NCBI GenBank assembly: GCA_003524085.1
Contig: DOEC01000026.1
Span: forward strand, 1 to 19,554
DNA length: 19,554 nucleotides
Reading direction: 5' to 3'
DNA from: Bacillota bacterium
GTDB taxonomy: Bacteria > Bacillota_I > Bacilli_A > RF39 > UBA660
Under the pieces are notes generated by a model. It was not told where the DNA came from. It saw nothing but the letters and a program-made list of their open reading frames with translations, and made no database searches. Both the position numbers and the translations under genes were made by a program. Positions within the stretch are counted from its first letter, which is position 1. Every line of letters starts with the position of its first letter. Shown here piece by piece: positions 8,336-14,114 of this stretch.

Positions 8336-8736
8336 ATTCCCTCCAATATCTCATTAAATTGATTTAATTTTTTATAAAATTCATTAATTTCTCTTTTACT
8401 AACTTTACCTAGTATCTCACTTTTTAAAAGATTTAACTCATCTATTACTTTATTTGTTACTAAATAGCCCTTTTCAGTTAGCACTATATTCTTAATATTA
8501 TTATTAACAAACTCTTTATCTTTTAAACTATTTAAAACTTTTGTAGTCATTGCTTTATCATAGTCTACTATACTAGTAATTTCTTTAAAACTTAAACTTT
8601 CATACTTACTAATCACTATTAAATAAATAGCTTCAGGCGCAGTTAAATTATATTCTTTTATCTTAATATTTATTAACTTATATATTTTTTTCTTAATTGA
8701 CCCAAAAAGTAAAAATACTTTATCCTCTTCACACAT
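8329..8736 (-). CDS. MarR-family transcriptional regulator
   Basis: 135 residues with a winged-helix layout. The N-terminal dimerisation helix is at about 8-30. LTAPEAIYLIVISKYESLSFKEITSIVDYDKAMTT spans the helix-turn-helix (about 31-66). LKDKEFVNN, an unusually short wing and VLTEKGY follow at about 72-90, then C-terminal dimer helices. There is no Cys redox switch in the DNA-binding core, but Cys2 and the penultimate Cys are present. It is first gene of the operon with the ABC fusion and the CmpB-like gene. A palindrome covers its transcription start, so it most likely represses its own operon and is released by a drug or peptide ligand. The ATG at 8736 has AGAGGTG upstream. Confidence 0.92.
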   Translation of the reverse strand: MCEEDKVFLLFGSIKKKIYKLINIKIKEYNLTAPEAIYLIVISKYESLSFKEITSIVDYDKAMTTKVLNSLKDKEFVNNNIKNIVLTEKGYLVTNKVIDELNLLKSEILGKVSKREINEFYKKLNQFNEILEGIC

Positions 8737-8747
8737 AATTGCACCTC

Positions 8748-8763
8748 TGTTGACTATTCAACA
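8748..8763. promoter_or_regulatory. Palindromic operator candidate for the MarR regulator
   Basis: TGTTGA-CTAT-TCAACA is a perfect 6-bp inverted repeat with a 4-bp centre. It covers about +1 to +20 of the marR transcript and precedes the RBS. The size and symmetry fit a MarR dimer. The inner TTGA...TCAA is typical of many MarR sites. Confidence 0.7.
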
Positions 8764-8768
8764 ACATA

Positions 8769-8797
8769 ATGATACTACACTAAAATAACTTTGTCAA
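8769..8797 (-). promoter_or_regulatory. marR-ABC operon promoter
   Basis: Minus strand: TTGACA (8797-8792), 17-bp spacer, TATCAT (8774-8769). A near-consensus promoter, consistent with an operon that needs a repressor. Confidence 0.88.
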
Positions 8798-8813
8798 ATG
8801 AAATATCTTCGAA

Positions 8814-8840
8814 AACAAAAAAACAGCATCAAGCCGTTTT
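8814..8840 (-). terminator. Terminator of the nucleotidyltransferase gene
   Basis: In minus-strand sense AAACGGC and GCTGTTT pair (one G-U) around a TTGAT loop, followed by a seven-T run. The wobble makes the stem better on the minus strand than the plus. It starts 3 nt past the stop at 8844. Confidence 0.82.
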
Positions 8841-8843
8841 AAT

Positions 8844-9719
8844 TTACCATAAATTTTTAGGATATTCATTCTTTTCAATAAGCTTATTTATTTCACTTAC
8901 TAAAAGTTCTTTGTCTTCTTTATAAGTAATACCATACCACTTACTAGTAGTAACAAGTACCTTTACTTTAACTAAATTTTTACTTAAATATCTACTTACT
9001 TCAACAGGAATTAAATATTCTAGTGTCATAATATCATTAGTTTCTAAAAATTCTTTAAAATTATCTTCAATTAAATCAAATATTCTAGGAGTAAAACCAA
9101 ACATATTCATAGACACTGGAGTATTATCGCTTACTACTACTTCTTCGTCAGTAAACAAACTAGCTGCGTTGTACTCCCCGTCAGTATATTCTATTTTACT
9201 TTCAACTATTTTATTTAAGTACCCATTACTTATATTACATACTCCCCTTTTAACACTGCCATTACTTGATAAAGTAGCACCCAGTTTATAACAAACTATA
9301 CCAAAATCATCTGTAGTATTCTTAAGAAATTCTCCTAATTGTTTATAAGAGTCATATCCATAAAAATCATCAGCATTTATAACTGCAAAATTTTCTTTAA
9401 CAACATCTTTGCAACAAAGTATTGCATGAGCAGTTCCTAGAGGTTTAGTTCTTTCACTAGGAATATTTATAGGCACATTATCATTCTTTTGAAAAACATA
9501 TTCTACTTTAATTTTGTCTTCAACTCTCTTACCTATAGTCTCCTTAAAAACCTCATAATTCTCCTCTTTAATTATAAACACAACTTTGTCAAACCCACAT
9601 CTCACCGCGTCATAAATTGAATAATCAATTATAAACTCGCCATTAGGCCCAACTGGCTCAATTTGCTTTAATCCTCCAAATCTACTGCCCATTCCAGCAG
9701 CCATTATTACTAAAGTCAT
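8844..9719 (-). CDS. NDP-sugar-type nucleotidyltransferase (NTP_transferase fold)
   Basis: 291 residues. AAGMGSRFGGLKQ (7-19) is the G-x-G-x-R-x-G nucleotide-binding loop of the sugar-nucleotidyltransferase superfamily. KPLGTAHAI (92-100) is the base and sugar contact, and NADDFYG (115-121) supplies the metal-binding Asp. These enzymes join a sugar phosphate or other phosphorylated alcohol to an NTP, releasing pyrophosphate, to feed cell-surface glycan or teichoic-type polymers. This subfamily (with PVGPNGEFIIDYSIYDA after the loop) has no settled substrate, so no gene symbol is given. The ATG at 9719 has an AGGTAGG-like RBS. A TATAAT at 9748-9743 (minus strand) is its likely -10, with a poor -35. 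Monocistronic. Confidence 0.9.
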   Translation of the reverse strand: MTLVIMAAGMGSRFGGLKQIEPVGPNGEFIIDYSIYDAVRCGFDKVVFIIKEENYEVFKETIGKRVEDKIKVEYVFQKNDNVPINIPSERTKPLGTAHAILCCKDVVKENFAVINADDFYGYDSYKQLGEFLKNTTDDFGIVCYKLGATLSSNGSVKRGVCNISNGYLNKIVESKIEYTDGEYNAASLFTDEEVVVSDNTPVSMNMFGFTPRIFDLIEDNFKEFLETNDIMTLEYLIPVEVSRYLSKNLVKVKVLVTTSKWYGITYKEDKELLVSEINKLIEKNEYPKNLW

Positions 9720-9808
9720 TTTTAACCTACCTTTCTATAACCATTATAACTTAAAAAAGAAGAAAAATCTAGACATAAAATTTTTACGATTATTTTATAA
9801 AAAAAATG

Positions 9809-9837
9809 TTGACAAACAAATATATCTGTTTTATAAT
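9809..9837 (+). promoter_or_regulatory. Perfect consensus promoter of the PemK/MazF-like gene
   Basis: TTGACA (9809-9814), 17-bp spacer, TATAAT (9832-9837): full sigma-A consensus, the best in the window. The start would be near 9844, leaving a 5' leader of about 150 nt before the coding region. Confidence 0.88.
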
Positions 9838-9847
9838 TGGATTACAA

Positions 9848-9861
9848 ACACACGTATGTGT
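9848..9861. promoter_or_regulatory. Inverted repeat at the start of the PemK/MazF-like transcript
   Basis: ACACA-CGTA-TGTGT lies about 4-18 nt past the predicted start; flanking TTACA and TGTAA extend the symmetry imperfectly. The placement fits an operator that tames a consensus promoter, or a 5' stabilising hairpin. Confidence 0.45.
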
Positions 9862-9878
9862 AAAAAAGAGACATTTAA

Positions 9879-9971
9879 ATAAATACATTTGAAGAACAAA
9901 TAGAAAATAATTATAATGAAAAAGAGTTAACACTAAAAATTATGCAAAGTAATATGGGAAATTTAATTTAA
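9879..9971 (+). other. Short open frame in the toxin leader, no normal start codon
   Basis: Thirty codons read from ATA at 9879 to TAA at 9969-9971. The reading begins INTFEEQIENNYNEKEL and ends QSNMGNLI. Composition is peptide-like (amphipathic, Glu/Asn/Lys), but the first ATG in frame is at 9942, near the end. The ATA occupies the place where a start would be expected. It may be a decayed small gene (an antitoxin is one guess), a peptide from a rare start, or chance. Confidence 0.25.
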
Positions 9972-9996
9972 AGAAAAAATATGAAAGTGAGGTAAA

Positions 9997-10728
9997 ATGA
10001 CAATGATAACAAAAATAAAAGAAACTAATGAAATTATTAAACACAAAAATATTGATGAAGCTAGTAACAACTTCAAAAATATTTCAAGCAAAGTTAAGAA
10101 TCAGAAATTTGAACATATTGATGCTTGGCTTTTAAAAACTTCAAAACATTTTAAAACTGAAAACAGCATCTTACAAAAAGCACTATACCCAAGATTTGAA
10201 TACGGAACAATTGTTAAAGTTGATTTCGGAATTAATGTTGGTTCCGAATTAAGTGGTCCGCATTTTGCAATAGTTTTAGATAAATTTGATAGTACAAAGA
10301 GTAATTCTATAACAGTATTACCATTAACTTCACAAAAGAAAAAACACAATTTGGAATTAAACACTTTAATAATAGAAGAGTTTACTAAAAGACTAACTAA
10401 GGCATTAAATGTCTTAAAAATAGAAATTAACGAAATTTTGATATCAAAAAAGGATTTAATAAGTGAAACAACAAAAAAGCAAGAAGAAGTTAAATTATTG
10501 CAAGATATGATTAATTACTATTCAAATTATGCAAAAAATTCATACGCTAGTTTAAATCAAATTACAACTATAAGCAAAAATAAAATTATGCGTCCAAAAA
10601 ATAAATATGATATAGTTGGACGAGCTAAATGTAATAGCAAAACAATGCAGATAATAAGTAAAGAAATTATTAAAAAATATACCAACATAAAATTATATGA
10701 TACACAAAATAATGAAAAAAAGGATTAA
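9997..10728 (+). CDS. PemK/MazF-family toxin-like protein, long form, without adjacent antitoxin
   Basis: 243 residues. A helical N-terminal part (1-60) precedes the PemK/MazF barrel. The barrel begins with YGTIVKVDFGINVGSELSGP (68-87), continues HFAIVLDKFDSTKSNSITVL and PLTSQKKKHN, the hallmark pattern GxIvxvdfG...GsE.sGphfaiVl...vlPlTS. A charged helical insert (about 128-180, coiled-coil-like) follows, then YASLNQITTISKNKIMRPK, the late barrel strand with the conserved Q/T..S region. Classic MazF is about 110 residues; this long form occurs singly in Firmicutes and phages. MazF proteins cut mRNA at short sites, and the core residues look intact, so activity is plausible. No antitoxin frame with a normal start is adjacent. 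The ATG at 9997 has GTGAGG 5 nt upstream. The plus-strand location and flanking RNA suggest a separate acquired unit. Confidence 0.85.
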   Translation: MTMITKIKETNEIIKHKNIDEASNNFKNISSKVKNQKFEHIDAWLLKTSKHFKTENSILQKALYPRFEYGTIVKVDFGINVGSELSGPHFAIVLDKFDSTKSNSITVLPLTSQKKKHNLELNTLIIEEFTKRLTKALNVLKIEINEILISKKDLISETTKKQEEVKLLQDMINYYSNYAKNSYASLNQITTISKNKIMRPKNKYDIVGRAKCNSKTMQIISKEIIKKYTNIKLYDTQNNEKKD

Positions 10729-10747
10729 CACAAAAAAAGAATATAAT

Positions 10748-10776
10748 TTGACAAACCGCATATAATATGATATACT
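10748..10776 (+). promoter_or_regulatory. Promoter of the small structured RNA
   Basis: TTGACA (10748-10753), 17-bp spacer, TATACT (10771-10776) with TGA before it (extended -10). It lies 20 nt past the toxin stop and gives an independent start near 10783. Confidence 0.85.
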
Positions 10777-10782
10777 TACCAT

Positions 10783-10892
10783 ATAACTTAGGTTTCTTCA
10801 ATGAAACAAATAGTTAGACTATGGTTCCTTTAGTGGAACAATTTATGACTATTGAGAAATTAAACAATTAATTCTTTCAATAGTCTTTTTTT
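10783..10892 (+). ncRNA. Small structured RNA with two covarying hairpins, unknown family
   Basis: About 110 nt between a strong promoter and a strong terminator, with no credible gene inside or downstream on this strand. Hairpin 1 pairs GTTTC (10792-10796) with GAAAC (10803-10807); hairpin 2 pairs GTTCC (10824-10828) with GGAAC (10835-10839). Both have 6-nt loops and are 32 nt apart. The U-A to C-G change between the two copies is compensatory, so structure has been kept. GACTAT follows each (10817-10822 and 10847-10852). The second copy opens the terminator stem; the first could pair with the same 3' arm as an alternative fold. I do not recognise the family. Its adjacency to the PemK/MazF-like gene may be functional or accidental. 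Confidence 0.7.
10847..10892 (+). terminator. Terminator of the small RNA
   Basis: GACTATTGA (10847-10855) pairs with TCAATAGTC (10877-10885). An inner AATTAA/TTAATT stem continues it, and seven T follow at 10886-10892. Confidence 0.92.
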
Positions 10893-10918
10893 ATAACAAA
10901 AATGAAATAATATTCAAA

Positions 10919-10942
10919 ACAAAAAGTCCTTACTACAGGACT
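10919..10942 (-). terminator. tRNA-Cys terminator
   Basis: In minus-strand sense AGTCCT (10942-10937) and AGGACT (10930-10925) pair around a 6-nt loop, followed by a T-run. It is 13 nt past the tRNA 3' end and faces the small-RNA terminator. Confidence 0.88.
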
Positions 10943-10955
10943 TATGTATTTACTT

Positions 10956-11030
10956 TGGAGGACCCGGCCGGAGTCGAACCGGCGCTCGCGGAGTTGCAGT
11001 CCGATGCCTTAGCCTCTTGGCTACGGGTCC
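10956..11030 (-). tRNA. tRNA-Cys (GCA)
   Basis: 75 nt including an encoded CCA. Acceptor GGACCCG pairs with CGGGTCC, discriminator U. The D-arm is AGCCAAGAGGCTAAGG. The anticodon arm CGGA-CTGCAAC-TCCG has anticodon GCA. The T-arm GCCGG-TTCGACT-CCGGC is perfect. The U73 discriminator is the known cysteine identity element. Single tRNA with its own promoter and terminator. Confidence 0.98.
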
Positions 11031-11045
11031 ACAAGAAGTAACTAT

Positions 11046-11074
11046 ATTATACCAAATAATATGTCACTTGAAAA
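11046..11074 (-). promoter_or_regulatory. tRNA-Cys promoter
   Basis: Minus strand: TTTTCA (11074-11069), 17-bp spacer, TATAAT (11051-11046) with TGG before it. The same -35 and extended -10 form as at the valS leader. The start would be a few nt before the mature tRNA. Confidence 0.8.
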
Positions 11075-11089
11075 GTAAAAATTACAAAT

Positions 11090-12697
11090 TTAATACAAAT
11101 TAATAACAAATTCTTTATTTCTTATGTTTAAAACTAGATTTATACTAGTAGAATGCTTAAGTTCAGAAGGTACTTCTATATAAACATTATTAGTTTTAAC
11201 CTTTCCAACATCAGCCATGGTAACATCAACTGACTTTTGTACACCCTCATAAATATAATTAATCTTAGCAAAATAAGAAATAAAATCACTATTACTCTTG
11301 ATATACTTGTTAATATATAACCCATCGTCTAAAGTAACTTCCATATTAAGTTTCATTATAGTTCTAGACCCACGATTTAACAAGCTTGCATCAATCATTT
11401 TTACACCATTATAAGTTTTACCTCCTATAGTATATGTGTAATTTTCTTTAAATGTGTCTCCTAATTCAAAAGAATTAACTAATACTTCACTTTTATTTAA
11501 AGTTGTCTCTTCTAAACTAATCGCTTCTCCTATGGAATAAGATTTACTCTCTTTAGTATTTAACATTTCCTTAATATCTAAAACCACATTCTTATAACTT
11601 GCCTTAATTTCTCCTTTTTCCACATTAACATCTTGCATTAGCCTTAATTTACTACTACTATAAGTCAAATCTGCTGGTACTTCGTAAACTAACAAATAAT
11701 TATATGTCTCATTTGGATATAAAACACTATCCTTAACATACCCTTCCCCCATATCCAAAAATGAATTAACATAACTATAAATTGGATAATAATCATTACT
11801 ATCTAAAGACAACTTAATATCTTTTGCCTGAAGTGCAGTTCTATTTTGGTTAGTATTTTTTAGTTCTACCTTTATTACAACATATCTCATATCACTTCTA
11901 ATAACTTTTCCACTCAAGTCAACATCTGTAATATATGAACTATTAACTTTAAAGTTTACCCCATCTACATTAAAAGTATCGTCTTGATAATAAGTCTTAC
12001 TATAAACTGAAACATTCAAATATACTAAGAAACCAATAACAAGCACTACTACTGAACATATAACACTAAAGAAAAATTTATTTTCAACAACGTAATATTT
12101 AAACTCTCTAATAGTTTTTCTAATAAAACGTTTAACTTTATAATCATTACTACCTAAAGTAACTTCTATTTCTTCAGCGTCTTCTTCTGCTATGTCTAGA
12201 TCTTCTAAATCCTTTTTAAAGTCAAACTTCTTTATATCAAAGCCTATTGACCTAATAATTCCGAATATTAAGAATACATACTGTGGAGCATAAAGCATTA
12301 AAATAATATCTCTATAAGCTCTTACACTTCTTACATTAAGTTCAGTAAATGCTAAATTATTTAAAGCATTAAAATATACTAAATAACCAATAAACAAAGC
12401 AAAATAGAAAACTACCATAGAAACATAAAGCACTCTACTTTTCTTTTTCCATCTCATTAATAAATATACAAAAGCACTTATCAAAATAATAAAAATTATA
12501 GATGCAAACATATAGAAATTAATATACTTGCCAGTTAGATTATTTGAATAAGTATAATATCCATTATTAGCATAATCATTAAAAAAAGTAAATATCGCGT
12601 GTGTCTTACTAATTAAATACATAACCAAAATAGTTAAAATAACGTGTATAGTTCTAAAATGCTTAATCATGAAAGCATAAGGTTTTTTAATTATCAC
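11090..12697 (-). CDS. Five-TM membrane protein with C-terminal Ig-like (DUF4352-like) extracytoplasmic domains
   Basis: About 535 residues. Four TM segments lie in the first 150 residues (about 16-34, 60-80, 86-108, 126-148). A charged cytoplasmic stretch follows (about 160-200, rich in Asp/Glu). A fifth TM (about 205-226) leads to a large outside part. Residues about 235-345 (VNFKVNSSYITDVDLSG, YVVIKVELKNTNQN, LYPNETYNYLLVYEVP) follow the DUF4352/telokin-like Ig pattern: a sensing or binding beta sandwich. A second, weaker beta domain fills the end. Function unknown. The start chosen is a GTG at 12697 with AAGGAG 9 nt upstream; an in-frame TTG at 12706 abuts the RBS and is unlikely. It is driven by the promoter within repeat copy 1, and there is no terminator before tRNA-Cys. 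Confidence 0.85.
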   Translation of the reverse strand: MIIKKPYAFMIKHFRTIHVILTILVMYLISKTHAIFTFFNDYANNGYYTYSNNLTGKYINFYMFASIIFIILISAFVYLLMRWKKKSRVLYVSMVVFYFALFIGYLVYFNALNNLAFTELNVRSVRAYRDIILMLYAPQYVFLIFGIIRSIGFDIKKFDFKKDLEDLDIAEEDAEEIEVTLGSNDYKVKRFIRKTIREFKYYVVENKFFFSVICSVVVLVIGFLVYLNVSVYSKTYYQDDTFNVDGVNFKVNSSYITDVDLSGKVIRSDMRYVVIKVELKNTNQNRTALQAKDIKLSLDSNDYYPIYSYVNSFLDMGEGYVKDSVLYPNETYNYLLVYEVPADLTYSSSKLRLMQDVNVEKGEIKASYKNVVLDIKEMLNTKESKSYSIGEAISLEETTLNKSEVLVNSFELGDTFKENYTYTIGGKTYNGVKMIDASLLNRGSRTIMKLNMEVTLDDGLYINKYIKSNSDFISYFAKINYIYEGVQKSVDVTMADVGKVKTNNVYIEVPSELKHSTSINLVLNIRNKEFVINLY

Positions 12698-12723
12698 ATT
12701 TACCAACTCCTTACTCTATTATA

Positions 12724-12752
12724 ATTATATAAAAAAAAGAAGCAAATTTCAA
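12724..12752 (-). promoter_or_regulatory. Promoter of the five-TM gene, inside repeat copy 1
   Basis: Minus strand: TTGAAA (12752-12747), 17-bp spacer, TATAAT (12729-12724). The start is near 12717, about 20 nt before the GTG codon. Confidence 0.85.
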
Positions 12753-12755
12753 GAA

Positions 12756-12797
12756 TTACTCCTTATAAAATATCATTTGCCCTGGTAATAAATAAAT
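12756..12797 (-). pseudogene. 3' fragment of the LysM gene
   Basis: In the LysM frame this reads YLLPGQMIFYKE and a TAA at 12758-12756, the same as the true gene end at 13703-13744. The frame meets a stop (TAA) a few codons upstream in the unrelated sequence, so it is a remnant, not a gene. Confidence 0.85.
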
Positions 12798-12876
12798 CAT
12801 TTATATAAAACTAATTTATTTGTTTTAACACTTTAACTAAGTTTGTTCCTAATTCTTTTTTAGTAATTTCTTCTAA

Positions 12877-13350
12877 TTATAATATTGCATTTTTATAAAT
12901 TTCATATGCTCTATTATAGTTACCATTTTCAATTTCAATTATGCACGTATTTATAACACTTTCATATATTTCTTTATAAATTTCATCACTATTAGAAACA
13001 TTATTTAAAACATTAACAATAATTGGCGCTATTTGATAATAATACTGAATATCACTTTTTGTTACAAACTTATCCCTAAACCACCTAAGGGTAGTCAATT
13101 CATAACAATTATCGTCAAAATCTTTTAATTGATGTTTCATACAAGCTGTTGTTAAAAAACATTTATGTTTTTCAGAAGTTTTTTTATCATCTTCCTTTTC
13201 GGTAATTGTAAAAGTTTCTTCATCATAATTAATATTTATATGAATAGAATTATGTTCTCCCCTAGGATCACTATCATAAATATTAACATGGCCTTTTTCT
13301 TCATTACCATTAACATTAATATAAGTACCACCTTCAGTTTCAATTGCCAT
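12877..13350 (-). CDS. CFI-box domain protein, probably shortened by an in-frame TAA
   Basis: 157 residues. The N-terminal ~50 residues are beta-like (YINVNGN, HINI-NYDEETFTI), then a Lys/Glu/Asp-rich linker. From about residue 63 comes the CFI-box pattern: CFLTTACMKH, DDNCYELTTLRWFRDKFV, YYQIAPIIVN. This Cys-containing module (CF[IL]TTA...DDCYEL..LR.FRD...YY.iAP.iv) is widespread in bacteria, often as a C-terminal domain, with no known function. The C-terminal helices (EIYESVINTCIIEIENGNY) match the usual end, but the TAA at 12879-12877 is followed in the same frame by 21 good codons to a TAG at 12811. The ATG at 13350 is 2 nt past the preceding stop, with AGGA upstream. Second gene of the cassette. 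Confidence 0.8.
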   Translation of the reverse strand: MAIETEGGTYINVNGNEEKGHVNIYDSDPRGEHNSIHININYDEETFTITEKEDDKKTSEKHKCFLTTACMKHQLKDFDDNCYELTTLRWFRDKFVTKSDIQYYYQIAPIIVNVLNNVSNSDEIYKEIYESVINTCIIEIENGNYNRAYEIYKNAIL

Positions 13351-13352
13351 TT

Positions 13353-13652
13353 TTAATTATTTCCTTTCTTATTAGATAAATTTACAAGTTCTCTTAACCC
13401 ATACTCCACATCTTCTGCATAATCAAAAACATCTTTATCTTCATAACACTCATTACAAAAATCAACAATTTCACTAATATTACTAATAAAATATTTCTTT
13501 AAATTGTAATAACTCTTATATTCATTTTCAAATTCATTAATATACTTTAAAGATTTTTCTTTTAAATGTTTATCAGAAGTTTCCATGCTAATACATAAAA
13601 GTGAACTTAAAATTTTTCTAAATAGATTTAATATTTCTTCACGATTACTCAC
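13353..13652 (-). CDS. Small all-helical protein, unknown function
   Basis: 99 residues, no TM or signal, predicted mostly helical from its heptad-like spacing of Leu/Ile/Phe and charged residues (EEILNLFRKILSSLL, YINEFENEYKSYYNLKKYF). The C-terminal half is acidic (CNECYEDKDVFDYAEDVEYG). I do not recognise it. The start is a GTG at 13652 with AGGTGA 6 nt upstream. It is first gene of the two-gene cassette and couples closely to the CFI-box gene (2 nt), so the two proteins probably work together. Its promoter is in repeat copy 2. Confidence 0.75.
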   Translation of the reverse strand: MSNREEILNLFRKILSSLLCISMETSDKHLKEKSLKYINEFENEYKSYYNLKKYFISNISEIVDFCNECYEDKDVFDYAEDVEYGLRELVNLSNKKGNN

Positions 13653-13666
13653 ACTTCATCACCTAA

Positions 13667-13744
13667 TATAATTATATAAAAAAAAGAAGCAAATTTCAAG
13701 AATTACTCCTTATAAAATATCATTTGCCCTGGTAATAAATAAAT
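13667..13744. repeat. 78-bp direct repeat, copy 2 (true 3' end of the LysM gene)
   Basis: Identical to 12720-12797. It holds the LysM gene's last codons and the 36 bp behind them. One base of mismatch separates it from a further short match (CTAAT against CTATT) on the cassette side. Confidence 0.95.
13671..13699 (-). promoter_or_regulatory. Promoter of the two-gene cassette, inside repeat copy 2
   Basis: Minus strand: TTGAAA (13699-13694), 17-bp spacer, TATAAT (13676-13671), the same as the promoter of the five-TM gene. The start is near 13664, about 12 nt before the GTG of the 99-aa gene. Confidence 0.82.
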
Positions 13745-14026
13745 AGTTTTATTTTGCTTAACTAAATCCTTTTCACTTACTCCAAACACTTTAGAAACAA
13801 CATTCAATGTATCGTCTTCTTTTGTAATATAATATTGAATACCTTTTTTAGGTATAATAAGTGTTTGATTAGGGTAAATATACTCGTCAACCTTTAAGCC
13901 ATTTAATTCACTAACTAACTTAGGATTAACATTAAATTTTTTACTTATTTGATACAATGTATCTCCAGCCATAACTGTATAATAAGTATAATACTCTGTA
14001 TCCATTACACGTTTAAATTCTTCCAT
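13703..14026 (-). CDS. Two-LysM-domain protein
   Basis: 107 residues that are little more than two LysM domains. LysM 1 (about 16-60): YTVMAGDTLYQISKKFNVNP, LNGLKVDEYIYPNQTLIIP. LysM 2 (about 65-105) is more diverged: ITKEDDTLNVVSKVFGVSEK, ending LLPGQMIFYKE. LysM binds the GlcNAc backbone of peptidoglycan. There is no signal peptide or TM segment, so export is unexplained; it could act inside (as spore-coat LysM proteins do) or leave by another route. The ATG at 14026 has AGGTGA 7 nt upstream. Its last codons lie in repeat copy 2 and also host the promoter for the next genes. Confidence 0.9.
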   Translation of the reverse strand: MEEFKRVMDTEYYTYYTVMAGDTLYQISKKFNVNPKLVSELNGLKVDEYIYPNQTLIIPKKGIQYYITKEDDTLNVVSKVFGVSEKDLVKQNKTIYLLPGQMIFYKE

Positions 14027-14114
14027 CCTCTATTCACCTAATTTAATATATGCTATTTTACTAATTAAGTGAAAGTTATTTTGCTTTATCAAAATAATTA
14101 AGGAATTTTAAAAG

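Larger units (their letters stand above)
12720..12797. repeat. 78-bp direct repeat, copy 1 (stranded copy of the LysM gene end)
   Basis: Identical base for base to 13667-13744 (offset 947). It contains the last 13 codons and stop of the LysM gene plus 36 bp beyond, including the promoter elements. Beyond 12797 the two copies diverge at once. With copy 2 it brackets the two-gene cassette. Confidence 0.95.

Noticed and set aside
10101..10364. 87-codon minus-strand frame inside the PemK/MazF-like gene (a possible antitoxin)
   Set aside because: Wholly antisense to the conserved barrel, Cys/Phe-rich, without an RBS.
10801..10831. Ten-codon leader peptide (MKQIVRLWFL) in the small RNA
   Set aside because: Weak RBS, and no gene follows on the same strand to be attenuated; the ATG is in a hairpin loop shared by both repeats.
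9997..10892. Classic type III toxin-antitoxin (ToxIN) locus
   Set aside because: The RNA lies after, not before, the protein gene and has its own promoter; the protein has the type II PemK/MazF pattern and is longer than ToxN.
14076..14097. Perfect 8-bp hairpin TTATTTTG / CAAAATAA between the LysM and 343-aa genes
   Set aside because: All but one pair are A-T and no T-run follows on either strand; too weak to call a terminator.
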